Shown here one piece after another: positions 1 through 6,300 of a stretch of DNA of 14,156 bases; within the stretch, counting starts at the first letter, position 1, and each line of letters starts with the position of its first letter. The stretch covers positions 1 through 14,156 of the forward strand of contig JAJTBL010000012.1 of assembly GCA_021286925.1 (NCBI GenBank), written 5' to 3'. A program made the position numbers and the translations under genes. This DNA is from Spirochaetia bacterium (lineage in GTDB: Bacteria > Spirochaetota > Spirochaetia > Treponematales > Rectinemataceae). The notes under the pieces were generated by a model, which ran no database searches, had not been told where the DNA came from, and worked only from the letters and a program-made list of their open reading frames with translations.

Positions 1-54
1 TTCGGTTCAGGTGCGGGTTCGTCCAGCACCCTGGGCATAAAGCTCGAGCTGTAG
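1..54 (+). CDS. Possible C-terminal end of an outer-membrane beta-barrel protein (partial)
   Basis: Reading frame 1 is open from the window edge and ends at TAG 52-54, giving 17 residues that finish in LGIKLEL. The tail alternates hydrophobic and polar residues and ends in a hydrophobic residue, as the last strand of outer-membrane barrels often does. A hairpin with a T-run follows about 40 bases later and would terminate a plus-strand transcript. Only 17 codons are visible, and another plus frame is also open to about position 60, so neither the frame nor the family is certain. Confidence 0.35.
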   Translation, partial: FGSGAGSSSTLGIKLEL

Positions 55-82
55 CGCTTTAAAAAGGCTCCAAACTGAGCGC

Positions 83-130
83 AAAACGAAAAGGCTGCCC
101 CGGCTTTTCTCGCTGCGGCAGCCTTTTTTT
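83..130. terminator. Bidirectional intrinsic terminator
   Basis: GGCTGCC (93-99) pairs perfectly with GGCAGCC (117-123). A run of seven T (124-130) follows on the plus strand. The minus-strand transcript would leave the hairpin into TTTTCGTTTT (complement of 83-92). It can therefore end both a plus-strand gene from the left edge and the minus-strand patatin gene, whose stop is about 20 bases away. Confidence 0.75.
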
Positions 131-149
131 CGATCCAAATACAAACAGC

Positions 150-2183
150 TTATCGAACAAAGGAGGGACGCACATGGAGACGGTCTGAACGAAGACCCAC
201 CATGAGCGTACCACTGCTCGATACAGCCGCGTAACAAGCGACATCAAAAGGCGCAAGCCCGCCAAGGCTGACACTTAAATTCGCATTCAACCCCACAGCA
301 AAGGCATCCGGCGCGTAGCCATCCGAAGCTGAAAAACCCTTCCACGCGAGATCTATGTACGGTCCAATTTCGATATTCCTCACCAGGACAACTTCACCTG
401 CTGCAAATTCCAGCGACTTCGCGAACCACACAAGATCCAGCCCGGCAACCGCCAGCGCCGATGCAGTCCCGGACGGCGTTGTCCCGCGAAAAGCATCCCC
501 TGCGCTGAAACTCAACCCATTCGCCGAAAAATCTTGCCGCATCGCCCCATGCAGACGCACCGCGCCAAGCAGAGGCTCCGCGTATCCAAGTGTCAGCATT
601 CCTTCAGGACCGTACCGAAGACTGCTTCCATCGTCATTATCGACAAAAAAATCCAGACTGCCGACAAACTCAAGATGCTTCGCTGATATGAGCGAAAGCT
701 TGGCCCCGCCTCGAGCAAGCCAGCTGAGCTGACCATCTGCCAGCGAAACAGCAGTCTTGCCTTCAACAAACGGCACAATGCTCAGGTTGGTTTGAGAAGT
801 CCAGGAAAGCGATCCGGCAATTTCTGCGCTTTTGGGCTGAAGAAAAAAAGCTGGATATGAATCGAAATCACCCCACAGCCTCGCCGCGGAAGTGAATTTG
901 AGCGTATCAGCAGGGTTTACAATGAGCTCCGCGATAGCCCCCCACTGATGCCCTGCAACCCCGGCTAGTCCAGCCATCATCCCCGCGTTAAGCCGGATCT
1001 TCCCGACAGCTGAAGCCAGAAAGAGACCGAAATAGCTCTGATCATCCAGCGACATGACCGAATAGCCAAAGGCGTCGGACAATTTAAACCGCAATTTATA
1101 GCGAGCGGTAGGTTCAAAAGGAGGAAGCGCGCCGAACACCAGTTCCCGAATCATACCCGGAACGCGCCGTGCATAATAATCGCGGCGTGCCTGAAGCGCC
1201 TCGGCCTGACCATTCAAACCGCTGTTCAAGCCTGTGCCCAGATAAGTCCGAATATCAGCAAGCGCTGCACTCGCGCTCATTTCTCCTGCTCTGATAATGG
1301 CATGCGGATCGGAAAACTCCATGAAGGAAAAATGTTCGACATCATTTCGAATTATAAATGGATTGACATCCTGAATCTGCTGAAGCCCCGCGCGCGTTTT
1401 CCCGATGTCGAAAGTCCGATTGAGAATGGACAGCGGGTTGGTATACGACATGGAGCGGTCATAAAAAGTTGTGGAGACAATGAGGCGGGACGAAAAATCC
1501 CGGGCTATGGCTACCGGCACTAAATTGGTCGAGCCGCCGTCTACCAGCGCATGGCCGTTCACGAGCGCGGGCTCAAAAACAGCCGGCATGGCAAAGGATG
1601 CAGCCATAATCCTGGCAAAATCACCTTCTGCGAAGCGAACCTGCCGCCGGGTTTTCAGATCTTCGGCAACCACCAGAATCGGTATCGGCGTATCCTTGAG
1701 GTCAATACTATCAACAATCTTCGAGACAGTAGCGATAAAGCCCCCAGCATTTAAAAAACCGCCATGCCCCGGCAAAACCAGACTCATCAAGCGCTCCGGC
1801 GGAATCTGCTCGATTGTCTCCTGAATGAGATCAGGCGAAAAACCGGCCGCGTAGAGCATCCCGACAACTGCTCCCATGGAATTGGCAACAATAAAATCAG
1901 GAACAATCCCTGCCTGTTCCAACACCCGCAGTACACCGATATGCGCGTACGCCCGCGCCGAGCCGCCAGTCAGCACCAGTCCGAGCGGCTCCCTTCCCAT
2001 TTCGCGCACACGCTCAATTTTTGCTGCAAACCCATCAACACCATACTCAAAAGGAAGCAAAATCGAGCCCACAGCATCAAATGCAGGAAAAACGGTATCA
2101 AAATTTCCCGGATTGCCTGTTTGCGCAAAAAGGAGGAACAAAGCAGAAAAAAAAATCATTACTGCAGCAGCTAGTTTTTTCAC
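150..2183 (-). CDS. Exported patatin-like phospholipase with probable C-terminal beta-barrel
   Basis: This 677-residue protein is a predicted lipid acyl hydrolase of the patatin family, exported across the inner membrane. Residues 1-21 are a signal peptide (MKKLAAAVMIFFSALFLLFA, then Q). The patatin domain spans about 66-250: a glycine-rich loop GGSARAYAHIG (73-83), the nucleophile elbow ANSMG with Ser102, and the DGG motif with Asp215 (215-217), which together form the Ser-Asp dyad. Residues from about 350 to the end are rich in alternating hydrophobic strands and turns, which fits a membrane barrel as in PlpD-type patatins; that part is inference. Two glycines usual in the family are replaced: GGGxRG reads GGSARA and GxSxG reads AxSxG, so activity is likely but unproven. 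The start is GTG at 2181-2183; the next ATG is at residue 9 and would cut the signal peptide. No Shine-Dalgarno is seen, and a TATAAT lies 6 bases upstream. The gene diverges from the CorC-type gene. Confidence 0.85.
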   Translation of the reverse strand: MKKLAAAVMIFFSALFLLFAQTGNPGNFDTVFPAFDAVGSILLPFEYGVDGFAAKIERVREMGREPLGLVLTGGSARAYAHIGVLRVLEQAGIVPDFIVANSMGAVVGMLYAAGFSPDLIQETIEQIPPERLMSLVLPGHGGFLNAGGFIATVSKIVDSIDLKDTPIPILVVAEDLKTRRQVRFAEGDFARIMAASFAMPAVFEPALVNGHALVDGGSTNLVPVAIARDFSSRLIVSTTFYDRSMSYTNPLSILNRTFDIGKTRAGLQQIQDVNPFIIRNDVEHFSFMEFSDPHAIIRAGEMSASAALADIRTYLGTGLNSGLNGQAEALQARRDYYARRVPGMIRELVFGALPPFEPTARYKLRFKLSDAFGYSVMSLDDQSYFGLFLASAVGKIRLNAGMMAGLAGVAGHQWGAIAELIVNPADTLKFTSAARLWGDFDSYPAFFLQPKSAEIAGSLSWTSQTNLSIVPFVEGKTAVSLADGQLSWLARGGAKLSLISAKHLEFVGSLDFFVDNDDGSSLRYGPEGMLTLGYAEPLLGAVRLHGAMRQDFSANGLSFSAGDAFRGTTPSGTASALAVAGLDLVWFAKSLEFAAGEVVLVRNIEIGPYIDLAWKGFSASDGYAPDAFAVGLNANLSVSLGGLAPFDVACYAAVSSSGTLMVGLRSDRLHVRPSFVR

Positions 2184-2189
2184 ATCGTT

Positions 2190-2195
2190 ATTATA
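2190..2195 (-). promoter_or_regulatory. Candidate -10 element for the patatin gene, predicting a leaderless mRNA
   Basis: A perfect TATAAT on the minus strand (2195 to 2190) is followed by six bases (AACGAT) and then the GTG start. Transcription would begin at or next to the start codon. No good -35 hexamer is present (best AGCTTT or TAGCTT at 17-18 bases), and no ribosome-binding site precedes the GTG, consistent with leaderless translation. Confidence 0.45.
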
Positions 2196-2282
2196 TCGAA
2201 ATAATGCGCGGAAAAGCTATTGAAGCAAATCCAAAACACACTTTTTTATTGCCGCAAAATGGCGCGCTTTTTACGTCTGCTC

Positions 2283-2311
2283 TCGACGCCGCGCCGCTAA
2301 TCTGCTATTAT
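2283..2311 (+). promoter_or_regulatory. Candidate promoter for the leader ORF and CorC-type gene
   Basis: TCGACG (2283-2288, four of six matches to TTGACA) and TATTAT (2306-2311) are 17 bases apart. The -10 element ends six bases before the ATG at 2318, so the transcript would start about at that codon. The spacing matches that of the patatin promoter on the other strand. No site other than this one was found in the 246-base divergent gap. Confidence 0.4.
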
Positions 2312-2317
2312 TCCCGC

Positions 2318-2440
2318 ATGAACGACACGTTATCAGACACCAGCGAACCCCCGTCCCGCGAACCCGACCCCTTCAGTCCGTACGTACTTCTATCAAACTT
2401 CCGCCCTGTGCGCTGCCTCGGAGACTTCCATGCTTTCTGA
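2318..2440 (+). CDS. Possible 40-residue leader peptide overlapping the CorC-type gene
   Basis: An ATG at 2318 opens a 40-codon frame ending at TGA 2438-2440, 11 bases inside the downstream transporter gene, in another frame. The peptide is rich in proline, serine and acidic residues in its first half and has no signal peptide or recognisable domain. Its start lies six bases after a -10-like TATTAT, suggesting leaderless translation, and its stop overlaps the next start, an arrangement typical of translational coupling. Codon third positions are mostly G or C, like the neighbours. It could equally be a chance frame in an untranslated leader. Confidence 0.3.
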   Translation: MNDTLSDTSEPPSREPDPFSPYVLLSNFRPVRCLGDFHAF

Positions 2441-3746
2441 ATTGGCGCTGATGCTCCTTCTGATCCTGCTGAATGGTTTTTTTTCTCTCGCCGAAATGGC
2501 ACTGATGGCATCGCGGAAAGCCAGACTCCGAAGTGAAGCCGAAAAAGGCGACAAAGCCTATAAAATGGCGCTTGATACCGCTGAAAATCCCGGCAGATTT
2601 CTTTCGACCATTCAAGTCGCCATAACCCTGATCGGCATCCTGACTGGCGCCATCGGCGGAGCCACCATATCCCAAAGCCTGACCGCATGGCTCGCTTCAA
2701 TTCCGGCGCTGGCAAACGCGGCAAGCGCACTCGCAGTCGCTATCGTTGTCGCCGTCACAACCACTGTTTCAGTCATTCTGGGCGAACTCGTCCCTAAAAA
2801 CCTCGCCTTGAGCAAACCAGAAGTTATTTCAGCCAAGCTCATCCGCCCCATGGCGATCTTCAGCGCCATATTTTATCCGCTCGTCAAATTTCTGACTGTC
2901 ATCACTGAAGCTATTATCAAACTCTTGGGCCTCAAAGCGAACAAAGAACCGGAAGTGACAGAAGAGGAAGTCAAGGTTTTGATCGCCCAGGGCACCGAGT
3001 CCGGCATTTTTGAAAGCTCGGAAAAAGGCATGGTCGAAGGCGTTCTTGAGCTGGACGACCGTCGCATCACCAGCTTTATGACACCGAGGACCGAAGTAGC
3101 CGCGCTCGACCTCGCCGATCCCGCTATTTCTCCGCTCCAATTCATTATGGACCACGCACAATATGCCTTTCTGCCCGCAATGGAAGAGGATTTGGACAGA
3201 ATTGCCGGCATGATTCCCGTCAGACCCGCCCTTGCAGCCTATCTCCGCGACAGAAATACTGACATACGTTCTATCCTTGTCCCGCCCGTCTTCATTCCGG
3301 AAACCATCTCGGCACTGCGTGCTCTGGCCATTCTGCGGGAAAGCAAAATCAGTACAGCGCTTATCGTAGACGAATACGGCGGCGTTTCAGGCTTGGTAAC
3401 GCGCGGAGACCTGCTGGGCTCTGTCCTGAGCGGCATCAATGAAGGCGCATCCGCCGAAATTCCGGGCGTGGTCAGACGAAGTGACGGTTCTTTCCTGGTT
3501 GCCGGAGCACTGCCGATTGCTGATTTTTCCGATTCACTCGATTTGGACGAAACCCTCTTCGACACTGACCTGTACGACACGGTCGCTGGACTCGTCCTGG
3601 CATGCATGGGGTCCATCCCGAAAGCCGGAGAAAGCTGTGATTGGCAGAATCTGCATATCGAAATCATGGATATGGACGGCAATCGAATCGACAAAGTCCT
3701 GGTACAAAAGCGTGATACTGACCAACCCGCGGATCAGCCGCTTTAA
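2430..3746 (+). CDS. CNNM/CorC-HlyC family membrane transporter with CBS pair
   Basis: The 438-residue product belongs to the CNNM (DUF21)-CBS-CorC_HlyC family of inner-membrane proteins, linked in other bacteria to magnesium, cobalt or sodium transport; the ion cannot be told from sequence. The transmembrane DUF21 domain covers about 1-170, with LILLNGFFSLAEMAL near the start and the conserved GELVPKNLAL at 118-127. A CBS pair follows at about 213-340 (FMTPRTE opening, then VDEYGGVSGLVTRGDLLG), and the CorC_HlyC transporter-associated domain fills about 350-430. The start ATG has CGGAG (2419-2423) six bases upstream and gives the usual family N-terminus. The gene ends in the A-run that serves the converging transcript as its terminator. 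mgtE, a separate magnesium transporter, lies elsewhere in the window, so the two may differ in ion or direction. Confidence 0.9.
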   Translation: MLSELALMLLLILLNGFFSLAEMALMASRKARLRSEAEKGDKAYKMALDTAENPGRFLSTIQVAITLIGILTGAIGGATISQSLTAWLASIPALANAASALAVAIVVAVTTTVSVILGELVPKNLALSKPEVISAKLIRPMAIFSAIFYPLVKFLTVITEAIIKLLGLKANKEPEVTEEEVKVLIAQGTESGIFESSEKGMVEGVLELDDRRITSFMTPRTEVAALDLADPAISPLQFIMDHAQYAFLPAMEEDLDRIAGMIPVRPALAAYLRDRNTDIRSILVPPVFIPETISALRALAILRESKISTALIVDEYGGVSGLVTRGDLLGSVLSGINEGASAEIPGVVRRSDGSFLVAGALPIADFSDSLDLDETLFDTDLYDTVAGLVLACMGSIPKAGESCDWQNLHIEIMDMDGNRIDKVLVQKRDTDQPADQPL

Positions 3747-3772
3747 AAAAAAGGCAGGCCTAAGCGCCTGCC
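3745..3772 (-). terminator. Intrinsic terminator of the lyase-cupin unit
   Basis: On the minus strand GGCAGGC (3772-3766) pairs with GCCTGCC (3759-3753) around a six-base loop and is followed by eight T (complement of A 3745-3752). It lies 44 bases after the cupin stop. The stop codon TAA of the converging CorC-type gene (3744-3746) is inside the A-run. The hairpin may also slow plus-strand transcripts, though it has no plus-strand T-tract. Confidence 0.85.
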
Positions 3773-3816
3773 CTTGGAAATTCGAGATATCGAGAATTAG
3801 CAAAAATTGCGCGGCA

Positions 3817-4350
3817 TCATTCCGCAAACTGATCCAGCCGGCCCTCCCGGATAACTCGATATTCGCCCGTCTCCGTATTCAGGTCATAGATTGAAAAATT
3901 CGTCGCAATATCAAAGCCCGGATGCCGAACAGCAAAGTTGAGTGACGCAGATCCCTGTTCGCCCGACACAATCCGGTGGAACACATTGACCGGCCAGACG
4001 ACCAGCGCCGGCCCATCGAAAATCACCTTGCCATTGTGCAGTATCCGCTCCGGCTCAACGGTAAAATTTTCAACGCGCCGGTGTTCAAGCGTGTAAATTT
4101 CGACATATCGAACGCCATGAAGAACCAGCAGATTGTCTTCTTGGTGCGGGTGGAGATACCAGGGACGGGCGATATCGCCGACTGGTCCCGGCGAAACGGC
4201 ACTGCTTTTATGAATCACCCGGTCAATCCCATCAATTCTGGGCAGGTATTGCATAGGAAATATGTCGAAGGCTACGCCTTCAGTCCGCCTGAAGGGTTTC
4301 AGTTTGATTACCTTGTAGAACCGTTCAATTTCGTCAATGAGATAGTCCAT
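3817..4350 (-). CDS. Cupin-fold protein of unknown function, paired with the C-S lyase
   Basis: The product is 177 residues if it starts at ATG 4348-4350, which is preceded by a near-perfect AGGAGGT (4357-4363) at six bases; an upstream in-frame ATG at 4386 lacks such a site and would overlap the preceding gene. No signal peptide or membrane segment is present, so it is probably cytoplasmic. A cupin barrel is suggested by motif 1 around WYLHPHQEDNLLVLHG (His67, His69) and motif 2 around VVWPVNVFHRI (His125). The usual motif-1 glutamate position is occupied by Asp72, leaving three clear histidines as possible metal ligands. The start is four bases beyond the lyase stop, so the two are surely co-transcribed and probably coupled. 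A thiol dioxygenase-like or a non-catalytic sensor role would fit the neighbour, as would an RmlC-type isomerase fold, but I do not recognise the subfamily. Confidence 0.75.
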   Translation of the reverse strand: MDYLIDEIERFYKVIKLKPFRRTEGVAFDIFPMQYLPRIDGIDRVIHKSSAVSPGPVGDIARPWYLHPHQEDNLLVLHGVRYVEIYTLEHRRVENFTVEPERILHNGKVIFDGPALVVWPVNVFHRIVSGEQGSASLNFAVRHPGFDIATNFSIYDLNTETGEYRVIREGRLDQFAE

Positions 4351-4354
4351 GCTC

Positions 4355-5530
4355 TCACCTCCTGTTTTGGATAAGAGCATTTTCAATCCGTGTCAGCGCT
4401 TCTGTCAACAGCCGTTTCGGACAGGCGATGTTGATTCGCATAAAACCCGAACCCCCATTGCCGAACATGGTGCCTTCATCCAGCCAGAGCTTTGCCTTTT
4501 TCAAAAAGAATTCCTTCAATTCGGCATCATTCATCCCGAGTTTGCGGCAATCCAGCCATGCAAGGTAGGTGCCTTCGAGCGGCAGAACACTCAGCTCAGG
4601 TAGCCGCGCCGCGACAAAGTCCGCCAGCGTTCGATAGTTTTCTCTGAGATATTCCAGAAGTTCCTCCAGCCAGGGCTCACCGTAGGTGTAGGCCGCTTCC
4701 TGCGCCACAATGCCGAAAACATTGGAGATACCCACGCCAAGATTTCCTGCCACCGTCATAAAAGCATCGCGCAGGCGCTTATCCGAAATAATCGCATTGG
4801 CGGTTGTCAGCCCTGCGATATTAAAAGTTTTATTCGGCGCAGTCAGCGTAACAGTGATTTCGGCGGCTCCCGGGAGCGTGGCAATACAGGTGTGCCTGGT
4901 CGGACCGATGATAAGGTCGGAGTGGATTTCGTCAGAAATAATCAGAATACCTTTTCGGCTGCAGATTTCGACAAGGCGTTCGAGCTCTTCCCTTTTCCAC
5001 ACCCGGCCAACTGGATTGTGCGGACTGCAGAGGATAATCATCCTGGTCCGCGCGTCGATTTTTCGCTCCAGATCCTCAAAATCCATCACATAGTGATCCC
5101 CGTCGAGACGGAGCTGATTTTCCACAAGCTGGCGCCCATTGTTCAGCACTGCGCTGGAAAACGGATAATATACCGGCGTCTGCACAATAACCTTGTCGCC
5201 CGGTTGTGAATAGGCAAGAACGCAGAAATTGACTGCCGGCACAACCCCGGGCGAATAGCAGACCCATTCCTTCTTGATATCCCAGCCATTCCGCGTTTTC
5301 ATCCAGCTGATGAGCGAACTGTAATACCCTTCAGTTCTGACCGGATAACCATAAATCGGATGGTCTGCCCGAGCTTTGACAGCTTCTACGATTGCGCTGG
5401 GGCAGGCAAAGTCCATATCCGCCACCCACATCGGCAGAACGCTGTCGTCGCCGCATACCGATGCACGCGTATCCCATTTCAAAGAGCCAGTCCCAGTCCT
5501 ATCAGGAAAGTTATCAAAATCTGCACTCAT
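4355..5530 (-). CDS. MalY/PatB-type PLP-dependent C-S lyase (cystathionine beta-lyase, cystalysin-like)
   Basis: This 391-residue fold-type I aminotransferase-family enzyme matches the MalY/PatB/cystalysin group, which cleaves C-S bonds of cystathionine or cysteine to give a thiol or sulfide, ammonia and pyruvate via 2-aminoacrylate. It is cytoplasmic. Visible landmarks are the N-terminal LPMWVADMDF (32-41), HPIYGYP (57-63), the ring-stacking tyrosines in TPVYYPF (118-124), Asn172 in HNPVGRVW, Asp200 in SDEIHSD, the PLP lysine Lys234 in APNKTFNIAGL, and Arg365 in FMRINIACP, which binds the substrate carboxylate. Length is normal for the group. The start ATG has AAGGA seven bases upstream. It leads a two-gene unit with the cupin. 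Upstream lie a TATAAT and two candidate operators. Whether its main substrate is cystathionine, cysteine or another thioether cannot be told from sequence. Confidence 0.92.
   Translation of the reverse strand: MSADFDNFPDRTGTGSLKWDTRASVCGDDSVLPMWVADMDFACPSAIVEAVKARADHPIYGYPVRTEGYYSSLISWMKTRNGWDIKKEWVCYSPGVVPAVNFCVLAYSQPGDKVIVQTPVYYPFSSAVLNNGRQLVENQLRLDGDHYVMDFEDLERKIDARTRMIILCSPHNPVGRVWKREELERLVEICSRKGILIISDEIHSDLIIGPTRHTCIATLPGAAEITVTLTAPNKTFNIAGLTTANAIISDKRLRDAFMTVAGNLGVGISNVFGIVAQEAAYTYGEPWLEELLEYLRENYRTLADFVAARLPELSVLPLEGTYLAWLDCRKLGMNDAELKEFFLKKAKLWLDEGTMFGNGGSGFMRINIACPKRLLTEALTRIENALIQNRR
4357..4363 (-). promoter_or_regulatory. Ribosome-binding site fixing the cupin start
   Basis: AGGAGGT on the minus strand lies six bases before ATG 4350 and partly overlaps the stop codon of the lyase gene (4355-4357). 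It is the best ribosome-binding site in this block and decides in favour of the shorter cupin, with translational coupling likely. Confidence 0.8.
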
Positions 5531-5541
5531 AAAGTTTCCTT

Positions 5542-5547
5542 ATTATA
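5542..5547 (-). promoter_or_regulatory. Candidate -10 element of the C-S lyase gene
   Basis: A perfect TATAAT (minus, 5547 to 5542) ends 11 bases before the ATG, so the expected leader is only about four to five bases and the AAGGA ribosome-binding site would lie inside the promoter spacer. The -35 position (about 5565-5570) has no TTGACA-like sequence and coincides with the first candidate operator, a pattern seen with activator-dependent promoters. An alternative start site further upstream is possible. Confidence 0.4.
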
Positions 5548-5564
5548 ATTCGAATTTAAATGAG

Positions 5565-5579
5565 GCTCTTTTAGATTGC
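5565..5579. promoter_or_regulatory. Candidate operator, proximal degenerate copy
   Basis: GCTCTTTTAGATTGC matches the distal palindrome at 12 of 15 positions and shares the exact decamer TTAGATTGCA (5571-5580). Its right half is intact and its left half degenerate. It overlaps the expected -35 region of the lyase promoter. The centre is 32 bases, about three helical turns, from the distal copy, so both sites face the same side of the DNA. Confidence 0.45.
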
Positions 5580-5596
5580 AGCCGCATTTTGAAAGA

Positions 5597-5611
5597 GCAA
5601 TCTTAGATTGC
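5597..5611. promoter_or_regulatory. Candidate operator, distal perfect palindrome
   Basis: GCAATCTTAGATTGC is a perfect 7-1-7 inverted repeat, as expected for a dimeric HTH protein. It lies about 50 bases upstream of the -10 element of the C-S lyase gene and repeats the decamer of the proximal site. The YheO/DauR-like regulator encoded nearby is a natural candidate ligand, but nothing in the sequence proves this. Confidence 0.5.
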
Positions 5612-5749
5612 ACGCGTTTCACAGCGAGCAAAAAGCCGCGAGAACCCACAAAGCCGCGCGCTGAATCTTTCTCAAAAGCAGCATGCCGCAAAGCGCGGTT
5701 CAGGCATCTACGACGCAGTCAACATTGCTCAGCCTTCTGGTTCAGCCAC
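5612..5749. other. Gap between the ridA terminator and the lyase operators, no gene seen
   Basis: This is the unexplained core of the 261-base gap from 5531 to 5791. It contains a twofold repeat of AAAGCCGCG (in 5632-5640 and near 5650-5659) and a CGCGCT/AGCGCG pair separated by about 30 bases. No ribosome-binding site with a convincing frame, and no terminator other than the one at 5750, was found. It could be spacer or a site for a further regulator. Confidence 0.4.
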
Positions 5750-5770
5750 AAAAAATTAGCCGCAACGGCT
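5750..5770 (-). terminator. Intrinsic terminator of ridA
   Basis: On the minus strand AGCCG (5770-5766 side) pairs with CGGCT (5762-5758) around the loop TTG, and is followed by AATTTTTT. It lies about 21 bases past the ridA stop codon. The stem is short (five pairs), so moderate efficiency is expected. It separates ridA from the lyase unit downstream. Confidence 0.65.
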
Positions 5771-5791
5771 CAGCCTCCGAGATCTTAACCC

Positions 5792-6175
5792 TTATCCCTT
5801 ATAGGCAACAACATCGATCTCGACACTTGCGTTTTTCGGGAGCGCTGCAGCCTGGATGGTTGTACGGGCAGGGCAATCAGCGGGGAAAAACTCGGCATAT
5901 ACCGCATTGAAAGCCGCAAAATCCGCCATATCCTTGAGAAACACCGAAGTTTTCACAACATCGGCAAGCGAAAGATGCATTTCTGTAAGAATTGCCTTGA
6001 GATTGGTCAGCACCTGGCGGGTTTCCGGTACAACTCCTCCGGAAACAAGCTGGTTGCTGGACGGATCGAGTCCTGCCTGCCCTGAGAGATACACAAAGTC
6101 TCCAGCGATGACAGCATGGGAATACGGGCCGATAGCCAGCGGCGCGTTGGAAGCATTGAAACAGTGTTTGCTCAT
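5792..6175 (-). CDS. ridA: RidA family enamine/imine deaminase
   Basis: The 127-residue product is a full-length RidA/YjgF/UK114 protein. The family hydrolyses 2-aminoacrylate and related enamines or imines, made by PLP enzymes, to ketoacids and ammonia, and works as a cytoplasmic trimer. Hallmarks are the N-terminal APLAIGPYSHAV (11-22, with Tyr18), VYLSGQAGLDP (28-38), the catalytic Arg104 in CPARTTIQAAALP, and Glu119 in VEIDVVAY. The start is ATG 6173-6175, which has GAGGAG (6182-6187) at six bases; a longer frame begins 25 codons upstream but adds no conserved residues. It is monocistronic, with its own strong promoter and its own terminator, between the PLP synthase operon and a PLP lyase expected to generate 2-aminoacrylate. 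That context makes the protective role unusually easy to infer. Confidence 0.93.
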   Translation of the reverse strand: MSKHCFNASNAPLAIGPYSHAVIAGDFVYLSGQAGLDPSSNQLVSGGVVPETRQVLTNLKAILTEMHLSLADVVKTSVFLKDMADFAAFNAVYAEFFPADCPARTTIQAAALPKNASVEIDVVAYKG

Positions 6176-6199
6176 GGAATACTCCTCGAAAGTTGGATC

Positions 6200-6215
6200 G
6201 GTATGAAGACATACC
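6200..6215. promoter_or_regulatory. Hairpin in the ridA leader
   Basis: GGTATG (6200-6205) and CATACC (6210-6215) form a perfect six-base inverted repeat around four bases, inside the roughly 60-base ridA leader and about 13 bases from the ribosome-binding site. A third CATAC lies 11 bases from the second (6221-6225). It could be an operator or an RNA hairpin affecting translation; chance is possible for so short a repeat. Confidence 0.3.
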
Positions 6216-6241
6216 ATCTCCATACTGATGTGTCGAAGAGT

Positions 6242-6270
6242 ATTATTCAACAGCTTTTTTATTTTGTCAA
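6242..6270 (-). promoter_or_regulatory. Strong sigma-70-type promoter of ridA
   Basis: On the minus strand a perfect TTGACA (6270-6265) is followed after 17 bases by AATAAT (6247-6242, five of six matches). The 30 bases upstream are almost entirely A and T, like an UP element. The expected start near 6235 gives a leader of about 60 bases. It is the best promoter in the window by eye. Confidence 0.75.
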
Positions 6271-6300
6271 ATATATTTTACAAAATTAAATTTATTTGCA

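Noticed and set aside
2021..2317. Upstream part of the plus-strand frame that ends at 2440
   Set aside because: It covers the start of the patatin gene and its promoter in antisense, and its translation is lysine- and glutamine-rich noise. Only the part from 2318 was kept, as a possible leader ORF.
3239..3694. A 151-codon minus-strand frame opposite the CorC-type gene
   Set aside because: Low-complexity serine- and arginine-rich product over a clearly coding gene, hence a shadow.
4351..4386. Longer cupin form starting at 4386
   Set aside because: It would overlap the lyase gene and ignores the near-perfect AGGAGGT before ATG 4350.
6176..6250. Longer RidA form starting at 6250
   Set aside because: The extra 25 residues include the transcript leader and its expected start near 6235, while GAGGAG sits correctly before ATG 6175.
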